Shown piece by piece: positions 28,290 to 38,267 of a stretch of 55,606 nucleotides of DNA. The translations under genes were made by a program, and so were the position numbers. Position 1 is the first letter of the stretch. The number at the start of each line of letters is the position of its first letter. Origin of the DNA: Rubrivivax sp. (GTDB taxonomy: Bacteria; Pseudomonadota; Gammaproteobacteria; Burkholderiales; Burkholderiaceae_C); the NCBI GenBank assembly GCA_022842305.1, contig JALHPY010000016.1, positions 1-55,606 on the forward strand. The letters run 5' to 3'. A model generated the notes under the pieces. It had not been told where the DNA came from. It was given only the letters and a program-made list of their open reading frames with translations, and did not search any database.

Positions 28290-30650
28290 TCATCGGCTCA
28301 GGGTGTGTATTGCAGCCGCCGTCAATCCGAAACTGGAGAGAATCCCCGTCCAATCCTTCAGACCCCGAACAAATGCACTCCAAGGCGTCTCAAGATCAAG
28401 CTTTTCGGGAACCACCACGGTGTCGCCCTGCGCAAGCGTCATTGATTCGAAGCTGTTGGAGAGCCAACCCTCGTCGCGCCGGTGAACGATGCTGCCGTCG
28501 GCGCGCAGCACAAAGACATTATCTTCATCTGCACTGGGCTCCACGCCCGCAGCCAAAAGGTATTGCTTGACCGTACGACCGGGCCGCCACAGCAGAGCAT
28601 TGCTGTTGAGCACGGCTCCTACGGTGTAGACGAAGCCAGACGCGGCTGGGATGAAGATGCGGTCACCGTCTTCCAGCGGCAAATCCGGCAGGTCCTCCAA
28701 GCTGATGATGTCCGGGGTCAGCTCGAGCGCGATACGCCCGTTGGGCTCCATCGCGCGCAAGCGGGCCAGCTGGCTACTGCGAATCTGCTCCTGGGAGATT
28801 TGCAGGCGCTGCGCCGCAGCCGCATCGGTGGTTGCAACCAAGTTGGCCGCCTGCCGGCTTGCCGAACGAGACAGACTGGCTTCGAGCCGAAGCAAGGCCT
28901 GATCAAGGGCCTCGCGCTGCTTGATGCGCGTCGCCTCGCGCGAAAACTCGGTACCAAACATATAGGCCTGGGGCGTAGGTCCGCCCGCACGCTTGAGAAT
29001 CGAACGCATCGTTTCAGCCGCCGCGATCTGGTACACACCTGCCACATTAACTTCGCCCGAAACCCGCACCAGCCGAGTCGACTTTTCGCGCGGCACCGCG
29101 ATGTCTTTGACGCCGAACACCGTCACCACGTCACCTGGTATCAGTTCAAGGTTGTCCTCTGGCGCGCGCATAAGCACGGCGCGCCCCAGATTGAAGGGCA
29201 GCAGAACGGTGCGCAACTGCTGCTTGTCCAGGCGCTCGATAACCGCATAGTCCCAATTGATTTCGGACAGCAGATTCTTCACGTCTCCAAGAGTGCGATC
29301 CAGGCTGATACGGGTGCCCTGTTCGAACTGAACCAGCATGTTCTTGCGGGTGTAGTAATCACCCATGATCAGTGCCTCGCGCTCGGGGATCAGATCGGAG
29401 ATGCGCATGCCTGGCGTGTGCGCATAGCGCAGTGGCTCAGCCACGTTGCCGCGCAGCGTCACTGCGTTCGCGAACTGAGGGCCGATCTTGAACAGCGTGA
29501 TGACGTCGCCATCGCGCACCAGCGTGGCAAGACCAGAACTGTCCAGAACCTTTTCTTCTACCGAACGCGGTGTCTTTGAATTGGCCGGATTCACGCGCTC
29601 AAGCAGCACCTTGTGCAGACTGGTCAGGGCGCGCAGGCTCCCGGCATAGGACAAAGCCTTGGAAAGAGGCTCTTGCGCGCCTGCCAACTCATAGATCGCC
29701 GGAGTGTCAATGCTGCCCAGCAGTGCGACGCGTGCGCCAGACGGCGGAATCACGATGACGTCACCGGGCATCAACCTTGCGTCTGTCGACTTGTCACCTT
29801 CGGCGATGAATCGGTAAAGATCCATCGTGGTCACCAACTGACCGTTGCGACGCAACTGGATGGAGCGCAGCGTGCCATTGGCCGAAGGCCCGCCGGTCTC
29901 GAACAAGGCCCCCAGCAAAGTGGACATGCTGGATACCGTGTGCGCTCCAGGGCGACTGGCTTGGCCCACCACGAAGACCTGCATAGAGCGCAACTGCCCC
30001 AGCGTCGCGCTGAGTTCGAAGTTCTTGTAGACCTTGGCCACCTGCCTGCGCAAGGCCGGTTCAAGATCCGCGGCTCGAATGCCAGCCAACGCAAACGTGC
30101 CGACGCGGGGTAGCGACACCTGGCCGTTGCGGTCCACTTGCAAGCGCAGGTCGGCATCCACAGCGCCCCACAAGCGAAGTAGAACTTCATCGCCAGGCCC
30201 TAGAACATAGTCACTTGCCACTGGCACATTGGTGATCGCCTGGAAGTCCGAGGTACCGAACAAGTCGTACCCGAACAGGGGCAATTGCCGCCCGCTGCCT
30301 TCGAACACGAAGCGCTGAAACTCGGTAACCGGAGAACCCGTTTCGTTCGGCCGCAAACGGGACCTGGAAGGTTCCTTTGCGGCATCGTTGCTGCCTTTCG
30401 AATCGTTGCCAGGGCTATCCGTCCGATCAGGGCCTCGACCCGTACCTGAGCGCGGGGCCGCCGAATCTGCCGTCGGCAGCGCTAGGGGTCCGCCGACGCC
30501 GGGCTGGGCCATCGGACCAAGAGCAGGCACCGAACTGGTCACCGCCGAGGTTGCTGTCGAGGAACCGCTCAAGGTGGGGACTACCTGAGCGGAAGCAGCC
30601 CAGCCAGTCAATAGCAGGAGGCCCATGGCCCATCGAGAAGGTTTCGGCAT
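28290..30650 (-). CDS. wza: Polysaccharide export protein with SLBB domains (Wza-like)
   Basis: ATG 30650 gives 786 residues and a good signal peptide (KPSRWAMGLLLLTGWAASAQ); ATG 30680 is also possible. After a low-complexity Ser/Thr/Gly region comes the poly-export domain: ASDYVLGPGDEVLLRLWGAV, then GQVSLPRVGTFALAGI and VFVVGQASRPGAHTVSSMST. Several SLBB-type beta-grasp domains follow: ANAVTLRGNVAEPLRYAHTP, RLVRVSGEVNVAGVYQIAAA and FVYTVGAVLNSNALLWRPGR. No lipobox cysteine is seen. It is twice the length of Wza, as in long export proteins of other proteobacteria, and should form the outer-membrane or periplasmic export channel. It is the first gene of the operon. Confidence 0.88.
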   Translation of the reverse strand: MPKPSRWAMGLLLLTGWAASAQVVPTLSGSSTATSAVTSSVPALGPMAQPGVGGPLALPTADSAAPRSGTGRGPDRTDSPGNDSKGSNDAAKEPSRSRLRPNETGSPVTEFQRFVFEGSGRQLPLFGYDLFGTSDFQAITNVPVASDYVLGPGDEVLLRLWGAVDADLRLQVDRNGQVSLPRVGTFALAGIRAADLEPALRRQVAKVYKNFELSATLGQLRSMQVFVVGQASRPGAHTVSSMSTLLGALFETGGPSANGTLRSIQLRRNGQLVTTMDLYRFIAEGDKSTDARLMPGDVIVIPPSGARVALLGSIDTPAIYELAGAQEPLSKALSYAGSLRALTSLHKVLLERVNPANSKTPRSVEEKVLDSSGLATLVRDGDVITLFKIGPQFANAVTLRGNVAEPLRYAHTPGMRISDLIPEREALIMGDYYTRKNMLVQFEQGTRISLDRTLGDVKNLLSEINWDYAVIERLDKQQLRTVLLPFNLGRAVLMRAPEDNLELIPGDVVTVFGVKDIAVPREKSTRLVRVSGEVNVAGVYQIAAAETMRSILKRAGGPTPQAYMFGTEFSREATRIKQREALDQALLRLEASLSRSASRQAANLVATTDAAAAQRLQISQEQIRSSQLARLRAMEPNGRIALELTPDIISLEDLPDLPLEDGDRIFIPAASGFVYTVGAVLNSNALLWRPGRTVKQYLLAAGVEPSADEDNVFVLRADGSIVHRRDEGWLSNSFESMTLAQGDTVVVPEKLDLETPWSAFVRGLKDWTGILSSFGLTAAAIHTLSR

Positions 30651-30939
30651 GCTGATGCGTGCGAAGTGGCGTAGCGCCATACGAAAGAGGCTCGGAAATT
30701 GAACATCACCACATGCAAGCCCTGCAGCGCAGGCGGCACTGGAACAGCACCTGTTGGTGAAGTTCAACAAGTAAACCGCGGATTGTAGGTGAACCCCTAG
30801 ACCACCTTCTCCGCTGCTTCGAAGCGCACGCAAAAATGTTAGCGGTCACCCTCAAGCGGCCCGAAGTCCTGAAAAGCGCACCTTCCGAATTGCGATATCA
30901 CAACAGTTCCGCACTGACCGACAGATAAACTCCCGCCCC
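30651..30939. promoter_or_regulatory. Divergent region between the export gene and wecA; candidate -10 for the locus at 30782-30787
   Basis: On the minus strand TACAAT (30782-30787) is a good -10 box. The -35 position seventeen bases upstream is poor, so an activator may be needed. It would give a leader of about 100-130 bases before the export gene. A small hairpin (TGGCG-N3-CGCCA) spans the alternative start at 30680. No convincing promoter for the plus-strand wecA gene was found. No other gene is visible in this stretch. Confidence 0.35.
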
Positions 30940-32073
30940 GTGCCAACCCTCATCCTGGCCTTCTTCGTCTCGGTGCTGCTGACCGCCCTGGTGGTCAACG
31001 CCCTGGGCCGCGGCAATTGCCGCACGCTGGATCACGACGTCAGCGGGCCGCAGAAGTTCCACGTGCGCGCCGTGCCGCGCGTGGGCGGGCTGGGCATCCT
31101 GGGCGGGCTGCTGGCCGCGGTCGGCTTGCTGTACTGGGTGAACCCCGGCGCACTGAAGATCGGCGCGCTGCTGCTGCTTTGCGCCATCCCGGCCTTCGCG
31201 GCCGGCCTGATCGAGGACCTGACCAAGGGTGTCAGCCCCCTGCAGCGCCTGCTGGCCACGGCGGTATCGGCGGCGCTGGCCTTCTGGCTGCTGGGTGCGC
31301 AGATCACGCGCAGCGACATCCCCGGCCTGGACCCCCTGCTGGCGCTGACCGTCGGCGCCTTGGTCGTCACCCTGGTCGCGGTGGCCGGCATCGCCAACTC
31401 GGTGAACATCATCGACGGCTTCAACGGTCTGGCCTCGATGTGCGTGGTCATCATGCTGGCGGCCATCGCCTACGTGGCCTTCCAGGTCGACGACACCGTG
31501 GTCGGCACGCTGGCCCTGGCCGGCATCGGCGCCGTGCTCGGCTTCTTCGTCTGGAACTTCCCCGCGGGCCTGATCTTCCTGGGCGACGGCGGCGCCTATT
31601 TCCTGGGCTTTTACGTCGCCGAGCTGTCGATACTGTTGCTGGCACGCAACCCCGATGTCTCGCCGCTGTTCCCGCTGCTGGTGTGCATCTACCCGGTGTT
31701 CGAGACCCTGTTCTCCATCTACCGGCGGCGCTTCATCCGTGCCGTGCCGCCCAGCATGCCCGACGGCATCCACCTGCATTCACTCATCTACCGGCGCCTG
31801 CTGCGCTGGGCCGTGGGCGACCGCAGCGCCAAGGCGCTGACGCGGCGCAATTCGATGACCTCGCCCTTCCTGTGGGCCCTGTGCATGATCTCGGTGGTGC
31901 CGGCCGTGTTGTTCTGGGACAACTCGGCCATCATGGCGGTTTCGCTGGCGATCTTCGCCCTGGCCTACGTGGTCTTGTACTGGCGCATCGTCCGCTTCCG
32001 CTCGCCCTGGTGGCTGCGCCGGCTGGCCAGCCGGCCCATGCCGCTGCCGCAGGGCGATAATCACGGCACATGA
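30940..32073 (+). CDS. wecA: Undecaprenyl-phosphate sugar-1-phosphate transferase (WecA/Rfe family)
   Basis: The start is GTG 30940 and the protein has 377 residues. About ten to eleven membrane helices are visible. Cytoplasmic signature loops are DHDVSGPQKFHVRAVPRVGG, NSVNIIDGFNGLA, FPAGLIFLGDGGAYFLGF and DGIHLHSLIYRRLL. They match the MraY/WecA group that moves an HexNAc-1-phosphate from its UDP donor to undecaprenyl phosphate. This step would start the repeat unit made by the divergent locus. The stop overlaps the helicase start as ATGA, which is an odd partner and suggests shared transcription. Confidence 0.9.
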   Translation: MPTLILAFFVSVLLTALVVNALGRGNCRTLDHDVSGPQKFHVRAVPRVGGLGILGGLLAAVGLLYWVNPGALKIGALLLLCAIPAFAAGLIEDLTKGVSPLQRLLATAVSAALAFWLLGAQITRSDIPGLDPLLALTVGALVVTLVAVAGIANSVNIIDGFNGLASMCVVIMLAAIAYVAFQVDDTVVGTLALAGIGAVLGFFVWNFPAGLIFLGDGGAYFLGFYVAELSILLLARNPDVSPLFPLLVCIYPVFETLFSIYRRRFIRAVPPSMPDGIHLHSLIYRRLLRWAVGDRSAKALTRRNSMTSPFLWALCMISVVPAVLFWDNSAIMAVSLAIFALAYVVLYWRIVRFRSPWWLRRLASRPMPLPQGDNHGT

Positions 32074-33545
32074 CCGACAACACCCCTGACGCCGAAACGG
32101 CGCCCACCGAGCAGCCCGCACCGCTGTTCAACACCCTCGCACTGGATCCCAAGCTGCTGCGCGCCGTGGCCGAAAGCGGCTACATGGCGATGACGCCCAT
32201 CCAGGCCAAGGCCATCCCCCTGGTGCTGGATGGCCGCGACATCATGGGCGCCGCGCAGACCGGCACCGGCAAGACCGCGGCCTTCACGCTGCCGCTGCTG
32301 CAGAAGATGCTGCGGCATGAAAACGCCAGCATGTCGCCGGCCCGCCACCCGGTGCGCGCGCTGGTGCTGGCGCCCACGCGTGAACTGGCCGACCAGGTGG
32401 CCGACAACGTGGCCAAGTACGCCAAGTACACGCAGTTGCGCTCCACCGTGGTCTTTGGCGGCATCGACATGAAGCCGCAGACGCTGCAGCTCAAGGCCGG
32501 GGTCGAGGTGTTGATCGCCACGCCGGGCCGCTTGCTTGACCACATCGAGGCCAAGAACGCAGTGCTCAACCAGGTCGAGTACGTGGTGCTCGACGAAGCC
32601 GACCGCATGCTCGACATCGGCTTTCTGCCCGACCTGCAGCGCATCCTGTCCTTCCTGCCCAAGGACCGCCAGACGCTGCTGTTCAGTGCCACCTTCTCGC
32701 CCGAGATCAAGCGCCTGGCCAACAGCTACCTGCAGAACCCGCTGCTGGTGGAGGTAGCGCGACCCAACGCCACGGCCACCAATGTCGAGCAGCGCTTCTA
32801 CAGCGTCGTCGACGACGACAAGCGTGCCGTGGTGCGGCAGCTGCTGCGCACGCGTTCGCTGTCGCAGGCGCTGGTGTTCGTCAATTCCAAGCTGGGCGCG
32901 GCGCGCCTGGCGCGCAGTTTCGAGCGCGACGGCCTCAAGACGCAGGCGCTGCATGGCGACAAGAGCCAGGACGAGCGGCTCAAGGCGCTGGCCGCCTTCA
33001 AGGCCGGTGAGGTAGACCTGCTGGTGGCCACCGACGTGGCCGCGCGCGGGCTGGACATCACCGACCTGCCGGCGGTCTTCAACTTTGACGTGCCTTTCCA
33101 CGCCGAAGACTACGTGCACCGCATCGGCCGCACCGGCCGCGCGGGCGCCTCGGGCCTGGCGGTGACGCTGGTCACGCGCGACGACGCGCGCATGGTGGGC
33201 GACATCGAACGCCTGATCAAGAAGAAGATCGAGCTCGAGCCCTTCGAGCTGGAAGACGACCGCCCGCTGCGCCGTCCGCCGCGCCGGCGCGACGACGAAG
33301 AAGGCGAACGCCCGGCACCCATGGTGCGCGAGGCGCCGGTGTACGTGGCCGAGCGCCCGGCGCGCCGTTCTGCGCCGGCCTCGGACCCCTTCTTCGACAA
33401 GCCCTACGAGCCGCCCGCGGCCGACCGCGACGCGCCCTCCTGGGAAGCCGCCGCACGCGGCCCCGCGACAGCCCCGACGCGCGGCCTGACGCCCAACATC
33501 CGCGTCAAGAAGAAAGTCGCGTCGCTGTTGGGCGGCGGGCGCTGA
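32070..33545 (+). CDS. rhlE: DEAD-box RNA helicase (RhlE-like)
   Basis: The protein has 491 residues. All helicase motifs are present: the Q-motif region ESGYMAMTPIQAKAIP, AQTGTGKTAAF (I), PTRELA (Ia), TPGRLLD (Ib), DEAD (II), SAT (III), FVNSK (IV), ATDVAARGLDI (V) and HRIGRTGRAG (VI). The tail of about 110 residues is Arg/Pro-rich and disordered, as in RhlE/DbpA-type enzymes of Burkholderiales. It remodels RNA, probably in ribosome assembly or decay. The start is ATG 32070 within the wecA stop. Confidence 0.92.
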   Translation: MTDNTPDAETAPTEQPAPLFNTLALDPKLLRAVAESGYMAMTPIQAKAIPLVLDGRDIMGAAQTGTGKTAAFTLPLLQKMLRHENASMSPARHPVRALVLAPTRELADQVADNVAKYAKYTQLRSTVVFGGIDMKPQTLQLKAGVEVLIATPGRLLDHIEAKNAVLNQVEYVVLDEADRMLDIGFLPDLQRILSFLPKDRQTLLFSATFSPEIKRLANSYLQNPLLVEVARPNATATNVEQRFYSVVDDDKRAVVRQLLRTRSLSQALVFVNSKLGAARLARSFERDGLKTQALHGDKSQDERLKALAAFKAGEVDLLVATDVAARGLDITDLPAVFNFDVPFHAEDYVHRIGRTGRAGASGLAVTLVTRDDARMVGDIERLIKKKIELEPFELEDDRPLRRPPRRRDDEEGERPAPMVREAPVYVAERPARRSAPASDPFFDKPYEPPAADRDAPSWEAAARGPATAPTRGLTPNIRVKKKVASLLGGGR

Positions 33546-33550
33546 ACTGC

Positions 33551-33564
33551 GGCCCGATCGGGCC
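33551..33564. terminator. Perfect palindrome between convergent genes
   Basis: GGCCCGATCGGGCC is a 14-base perfect palindrome in the 22-base gap between the helicase stop and the methyltransferase stop on the other strand. It could end transcription from both sides. It lacks a T tract on either side, so an intrinsic terminator is not certain. Confidence 0.4.
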
Positions 33565-33567
33565 GGC

Positions 33568-34323
33568 TCAGCTGGCCAGCAGACAAAACACCGCCGGCAG
33601 CCGATCCGGCATGGCCTGCGGCCTTACGCGCCAGGTGGCCACTGGGCCGCTGCGCGTCCAGCCCTCCGCCAGCGTCAGGCCACAGCTCACCGACAGGCGC
33701 GTAGCCGGCGCCAGCGCCTCCAACGCCGTGGCCAGCAGCGCGGCGTTGCGGTAGGGCGTCTCGATCAGGATCTGCGTCTGGCCCTGCCGGCGCGACAGCG
33801 CTTCCAGCTCGCGCAGGCGCGCCGCGCGCGCGGCGGGGTCTTGCGGCGGATAGCCGACGAAGGCAAAGCTCTGCCCGTTCAGGCCGCTGGCGGCCAGGGC
33901 CAGCAGCAACGCGCTCGGCCCGGGCAGGGCCAGCACGGGGATGCCGGCTGCGTGCGCCGCGGCCACCAGCAGCGCGCCGGGGTCGGCCACCGCCGGCAGG
34001 CCGGCCTCGGAGATGAGCCCGATGTCCCGCCCATCCAGCGCTGGCTGCAGCAGCGCGCTCCAGGCGGCGGCCGGTACGGGCTCACGGCTGCCCTTGCGCG
34101 AGCGCGGCAGCTCTTCGATGGCGATGGCCTGCAGCGGCAGGGCCAGCGGAAAGTGCAGCGCCACGCGCTTGAGGAAGGCGCGAGCGCTGCGTGCGTCCTC
34201 GGCCACCCAGTGCGTCAGCGCCGCCGCGCGCTGCAGCACCCCGGCCGGCAACACATCGACGATGGGCACCTCGGCCGCGCCCAGGTCCAGCGCGTTGGGA
34301 ATCAGCAGCAGGGTGCCGGTCAT
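33568..34323 (-). CDS. SAM-dependent methyltransferase, RsmI/tetrapyrrole-methylase family
   Basis: ATG 34323 overlaps the Maf stop as ATGA and gives 251 residues; the frame upstream is antisense noise. The fold is that of RsmI (rRNA 2'-O-methyltransferase I). Family text includes LLLIPNALDLGAAEVPIVDV, HWVAEDARSARAFLK, DIGLISEAGLPAVADPGALL, PVLALPGPSALLLALAASGL and QSFAFVGYPPQ. Burkholderiales have both a true RsmI and this shorter relative next to maf; the second is more likely here, so no gene symbol is given. The substrate is unproven. Confidence 0.85.
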   Translation of the reverse strand: MTGTLLLIPNALDLGAAEVPIVDVLPAGVLQRAAALTHWVAEDARSARAFLKRVALHFPLALPLQAIAIEELPRSRKGSREPVPAAAWSALLQPALDGRDIGLISEAGLPAVADPGALLVAAAHAAGIPVLALPGPSALLLALAASGLNGQSFAFVGYPPQDPAARAARLRELEALSRRQGQTQILIETPYRNAALLATALEALAPATRLSVSCGLTLAEGWTRSGPVATWRVRPQAMPDRLPAVFCLLAS

Positions 34324-34913
34324 GCGCTCAAAGGGTCGAGCCCGGCTTCGCGCAGCAGGCGGCAGGTGCGGATCAGCGGCAGGCCCACCAGCGCCGTGGG
34401 GTCGTCGCTGTGGATGGCGTCCAGCAGTGCGATGCCCAGGGTCTCGCACTTGGCGCTGCCGGCGCAGTCATAGGGCTGTTCCAGGCGCAGGTAGCGTTCG
34501 ATCTCGGCGTCCTGCAGCGCGCGAAAGCGCACGGCTACGGGCGCCAGCAGCACCTGCTCGTAAGCCTTGTCGATGCGCACCACGGCCACGGCAGTCTGGA
34601 ACACAACCTCGCGCCCGCTCATCAGGCGCAACTGGGCCGTGGCGCGCTCGTGCGTGCCGGGCTTGCCGATGGCCTGGCCGTCCAGATCGGCCACCTGGTC
34701 CGAGCCGATCACCACGGCGCCCGGCCACTGCTGCGCCACCGCTTGCGCCTTGGCCAGCGCCAACCGCGTGGCCAGCACGGCCGGTGTCTCGCCCGGCAGC
34801 GGCGTCTCGTCGACCTGGGGCGAAACCACTTCGAAGGGCAGGCGCAGGCGCTCGAGCAGTTCGCGCCGGTAACGCGAGGTCGAGGCCAGGATCAGGGGCG
34901 GCGGCAGCGGCAT
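34320..34913 (-). CDS. yceF: Maf-family nucleotide pyrophosphatase (YceF type)
   Basis: The protein has 197 residues. Maf signature text is LILASTSRYRRELLERL, the catalytic SPQVDETPLPGE and VVIGSDQVADLDGQAIGKPG, with the catalytic aspartate in GSDQVA. The C-terminal half has YDCAGSAKCETLGIALLDAI. YceF-type members hydrolyse 7-methyl-GTP in vitro, and the neighbour yceD, divergent here, is also beside yceF in E. coli. The gene starts 181 bases from yceD. Confidence 0.93.
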   Translation of the reverse strand: MPLPPPLILASTSRYRRELLERLRLPFEVVSPQVDETPLPGETPAVLATRLALAKAQAVAQQWPGAVVIGSDQVADLDGQAIGKPGTHERATAQLRLMSGREVVFQTAVAVVRIDKAYEQVLLAPVAVRFRALQDAEIERYLRLEQPYDCAGSAKCETLGIALLDAIHSDDPTALVGLPLIRTCRLLREAGLDPLSA

Positions 34914-35094
34914 GCCGGCGATTGTCGCCGCGGTGCATCGCTACACTGCGGCGCATGGGGACCTTGTTCGGATCGGCCGGTTCGGGATCGGCGGCAGTGG
35001 AGACGGCGTTGGCGCGCTGCGGCGTGGCTTGGCGCGTGCCGCGCGTCTCGACCTGGGAACCAGACTCGACGCGCGGCGCACCAGGATGAGCGGC

Positions 35095-35652
35095 ATGCGT
35101 GACCGACGCGACCCTCGTTCGCTGGACATCGCCGCGCTGTGCCGCGAAGGTGAATCGCTGGCCGGCCAGTTGCAACTGGCACAGCTCGGGCGCCTGGCCG
35201 ACAGCCTGTTCGGCGCGCCGGCCCCCGACGCTGCGGCCGGCTGGTCGGCGCAGGCCAGCCTGAAGCCCGTGCCCGGCGGCGAGGCCGAGCGCTGGCTGCA
35301 CCTTCAGGCACAAGCCGAGGTCAGCCTGCAGTGCCAGCGATGCCTGGAAGCCCTGCGCCAGCCGCTGCGGGTGCAGCGCAGCTACCGCTTCGTGCAGCAC
35401 GAGCAAGAGGCCGAGCGCCTGGACGAAGAGCTGGAAGAAGACGTGCTGGCCCTGCCGCCGCGGCTGGACCTGGCTGAGCTGATCGAGGACGAGCTGATCC
35501 TGGCCCTGCCCCTGGTGCCGCGGCACGAAGGCGCCTGCCCCAGCCCCTTGCCGCGGCCGGCCGAGCCCGAGCAAGAGCCCGCACCCAACCCCTTTGCCAA
35601 GCTGGCCGGGCTGCGGCGCACGCCGCCGCCGGACGATTCAGGCTCGGCCTGA
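35095..35652 (+). CDS. yceD: DUF177 protein YceD (23S rRNA accumulation factor)
   Basis: ATG 35095 has AGGATGAG upstream and gives 185 residues; ATG 35086 is also in frame. The N-terminal text [20 protein letters not shown] and the core [16 protein letters not shown] with two cysteines are the DUF177 signature. An acidic region [20 protein letters not shown] follows, then a Pro-rich end. YceD lies before rpmF in most proteobacteria and in plants and bacteria is needed for normal 23S rRNA levels. The end is at 35652, 191 bases before rpmF. Confidence 0.9.
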   Translation: MRDRRDPRSLDIAALCREGESLAGQLQLAQLGRLADSLFGAPAPDAAAGWSAQASLKPVPGGEAERWLHLQAQAEVSLQCQRCLEALRQPLRVQRSYRFVQHEQEAERLDEELEEDVLALPPRLDLAELIEDELILALPLVPRHEGACPSPLPRPAEPEQEPAPNPFAKLAGLRRTPPPDDSGSA

Positions 35653-35679
35653 GCCTGCAGTGCGCGCTGACCGCGGTGA

Positions 35680-35685
35680 TATACT
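35680..35685 (+). promoter_or_regulatory. Extended -10 promoter before rpmF and the fatty acid genes
   Basis: TATACT at 35680-35685 is preceded by TG one base upstream (TGATATACT), the extended -10 form that can work with a weak -35. It would start a transcript with a leader of about 150 bases before rpmF. No attenuator was recognised in that leader. Confidence 0.45.
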
Positions 35686-35843
35686 GGCGGGCTTTGCAGC
35701 AGATGCGGCCTTGGGCCCAGCAGCCTGCGCCAACAGCGTTGAGTCCGCGCGTAGAGCCGCCGCGGCACGTACCGGCAAGTACCGACACGAACGGGCAGCC
35801 GCCGGTGCGCCCCGTCAGCGCGTCCAGACTCCAGGAGATTTTC

Positions 35844-36026
35844 ATGGCCGTCCAGCAGAACAAGAAGTCGCCGTCCAAGCGTGGCATGCACCGCTCGCAC
35901 AATGCCGTGGCCGCGCCCGGCACCGCCGTCGAGCCGACCACCGGCGAAGTGCATCTGCGCCACCACATCAGCCCCACCGGCTTCTACCGCGGCCGCAAGG
36001 TCCTGAAGACCAAGGTCGACGCCTGA
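35844..36026 (+). CDS. rpmF: 50S ribosomal protein L32
   Basis: The protein has 60 residues from ATG 35844, with a strong ribosome site AGGAG nine bases before it. The sequence [20 protein letters not shown], then [15 protein letters not shown], is the standard L32 of proteobacteria without the zinc cysteines. It heads the plsX-fab gene run, an arrangement that ties ribosome supply to lipid synthesis in many bacteria. Confidence 0.98.
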   Translation: MAVQQNKKSPSKRGMHRSHNAVAAPGTAVEPTTGEVHLRHHISPTGFYRGRKVLKTKVDA

Positions 36027-36163
36027 GCGGGCCGGACATCGGCGCCGCCTGTGCGCTGGTGACCGTCGGCGGACGGACATGCACCCGCCAACACGGGCTG
36101 CAGGGCCCGAGCACGATCCCGGCCACGCCTGTCCGCTTGCCGCCTTGCGCCTGCTGAGCCACC

Positions 36164-37258
36164 GTGGCCCCTGACGCTTCGATCGCGCCGCTGTCCGTCG
36201 TGCGCATCGCCGTCGACTGCATGGGCGGCGACCATGGCGCGTCGGTCACGCTGCCGGCCTGCCACAGCTTCCTGGCCAAGCACCCGCAGGCCGAACTGCT
36301 GCTGGTGGGCAGCGCCGAAGCGCTGGCGCCCGCCCAAGGCTGGGCGCGCTGCACCCCCGTCATCGCCACCGAGGTGGTGACCATGGACGACCCGATCGAG
36401 GTGGCGCTGCGCAAGAAGCGCGACTCCTCGATGCGCGTGGCCATCAACCAGCTCAAGAGCGGCGCGCACGCCTGTATTTCGGCCGGCAACACCGGCGCGC
36501 TGATGGCGCTGTCGCGCTTCCTGCTCAAGACCCTGGACGGCATCGATCGCCCGGCCATCGCCACGGTGCTGCCCAACCGCCTGGACGGCTACACCACGGT
36601 GCTGGACCTGGGCGCCAACGTCGACTGCACGCCCGAACACCTGCTGCAGTTCGCCATCATGGGCAGCGCGCTGGTGGCCGCCGTGGAAGGCCGCGACGAG
36701 CCCAGCGTAGGCCTGCTCAACATCGGTGAAGAAGCGATCAAGGGCAGCGACACCATCAAGCGCGCCGGTGAACTGCTGCGCGAGGCCGGTGATGCCGGGC
36801 GCATCCGCTTCTACGGCAACGTCGAGGGCAACGACATCTTCAAGGGCACGGTGGACATCGTGGTCTGCGACGGCTTCGTCGGCAACGTGCTGCTCAAGAC
36901 CTCTGAAGGCCTGGCTTCGATGCTCAGCGACTTCATCAAACAGGAATTCACGCGCAGCCTGCTGTCCAAGGCAGCGGCGCTGGTGGCGTTGCCCGTGCTC
37001 AATCGCTTCAAGCGCCGCGTCGACCCGCGCCGCTACAACGGCGCCGCGCTGCTGGGCCTGCGCGGACTGGTCTTCAAGAGCCACGGTTCGGCCGACGCCT
37101 TTGCCTTCGAACAGGCACTGGCGCGGGCGTATGATGCCGCGCGCAACCGGCTGCTGGACCGCGTGCACGAGCGCCTGGGCGCGGCGGCACTGAGCCAGCC
37201 GTCGGACACGCAGCCGGACACCCAGCCAGGCGGAGCCGGCGCGGAACAAGCCGCATGA
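36164..37258 (+). CDS. plsX: Phosphate acyltransferase PlsX
   Basis: GTG 36164 gives 364 residues; GTG 36200 directly before [12 protein letters not shown] is an alternative. PlsX makes acyl-phosphate from acyl-ACP for phospholipid synthesis. Signature stretches are [93 protein letters not shown] and [17 protein letters not shown]. The stop overlaps the fabH start as ATGA. A 137-base gap separates it from rpmF and shows no other gene. Confidence 0.96.
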   Translation: MAPDASIAPLSVVRIAVDCMGGDHGASVTLPACHSFLAKHPQAELLLVGSAEALAPAQGWARCTPVIATEVVTMDDPIEVALRKKRDSSMRVAINQLKSGAHACISAGNTGALMALSRFLLKTLDGIDRPAIATVLPNRLDGYTTVLDLGANVDCTPEHLLQFAIMGSALVAAVEGRDEPSVGLLNIGEEAIKGSDTIKRAGELLREAGDAGRIRFYGNVEGNDIFKGTVDIVVCDGFVGNVLLKTSEGLASMLSDFIKQEFTRSLLSKAAALVALPVLNRFKRRVDPRRYNGAALLGLRGLVFKSHGSADAFAFEQALARAYDAARNRLLDRVHERLGAAALSQPSDTQPDTQPGGAGAEQAA

Positions 37259-38253
37259 CCAATCCATCGCCCACCGCACCCCGCTACTCGCGCATCACCG
37301 GCACCGGCAGTTACCTGCCGCCGCGGCGCTTGTCCAATGCAGACATGACCGCGTTGCTGGCCGAGCGCGGCGTGGAGACCAGCGACGACTGGATCGTCGA
37401 GCGCACCGGCATCCGCGCGCGCCACTTCGCCGCGCCAGGGGTGACCAGCAGCGATCTGGCCCTGCACGCCTGCCGCCACGCGCTCGAGTCCGCCGGGCGC
37501 AGCGCCGACGATGTCGACCTGATCATCGTGGCCACGTCCACGCCGGACATGGTGTTCCCGTCCACCGCCTGCTTCCTGCAGCACAAGCTGGGCATCAGCG
37601 GCTGCCCGGCCTTCGACCTGCAGGCGGTGTGCGCCGGCTTCGTCTACGCGCTGGCGGTGGCCGACGCCATGGTGCGCGCCGGCAGTGCGCGCTGCGCGCT
37701 GGTGGTGGGCGCCGAGGTCTTCTCGCGCATCCTCGACTTCAGCGACCGCGGCACCTGCGTGCTGTTTGGCGACGGCGCCGGCGCCGTGCTGCTGGAAGCC
37801 AGCGACGAGCCCGGCATCCTGGCCACCGACCTGCACGCCGACGGCCGCCACAGCGGCATCCTGTGCGTGCCCGGCACGGTCTCGGGCGGCCAGGTGCTGG
37901 GCGACCCGCTGCTCAAGATGGACGGCCAGGCGGTGTTCAAGCTGGCCGTGGGCGTGCTCGAAAGCGCAGCGCGCGCGGTGCTCGAGAAGGCCGGCCGCAG
38001 AGAGACCGACGTCGACTGGCTGATCCCGCACCAGGCCAACATCCGCATCATGCAGGGCACGGCGCGCAAGCTGAAGCTGCCGCTGGAAAAGCTGGTCGTC
38101 ACCGTGCACGAGCACGGCAACACCTCGGCCGCGTCGGTGCCGCTGGCGCTGGACGCGGCGGTGAAGAGCGGCCGCGTCAAGAAGGGTGACACCCTCATGC
38201 TCGAAGGCGTGGGCGGCGGTTTCACCTGGGGCGCCGTGCTGCTCGACTTCTGA
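37255..38253 (+). CDS. fabH: Beta-ketoacyl-ACP synthase III
   Basis: The protein has 332 residues. It starts fatty acid synthesis by condensing acetyl-CoA with malonyl-ACP. The catalytic triad is visible: Cys126 in DLQAVCAGF, His259 in IPHQANIRI and Asn289 in [21 protein letters not shown] and the C-terminal [15 protein letters not shown] are also typical. The start lies within the plsX stop, so translation should be coupled. Confidence 0.97.
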   Translation: MTNPSPTAPRYSRITGTGSYLPPRRLSNADMTALLAERGVETSDDWIVERTGIRARHFAAPGVTSSDLALHACRHALESAGRSADDVDLIIVATSTPDMVFPSTACFLQHKLGISGCPAFDLQAVCAGFVYALAVADAMVRAGSARCALVVGAEVFSRILDFSDRGTCVLFGDGAGAVLLEASDEPGILATDLHADGRHSGILCVPGTVSGGQVLGDPLLKMDGQAVFKLAVGVLESAARAVLEKAGRRETDVDWLIPHQANIRIMQGTARKLKLPLEKLVVTVHEHGNTSAASVPLALDAAVKSGRVKKGDTLMLEGVGGGFTWGAVLLDF

Positions 38254-38267
38254 TCGCCACCCCAACC

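Noticed and set aside
30663..30680. JUMPstart/ops-like word near the export gene start
   Set aside because: The similarity to GGCGGTAGCGT is partial and lies on the strand opposite to transcription of the locus.
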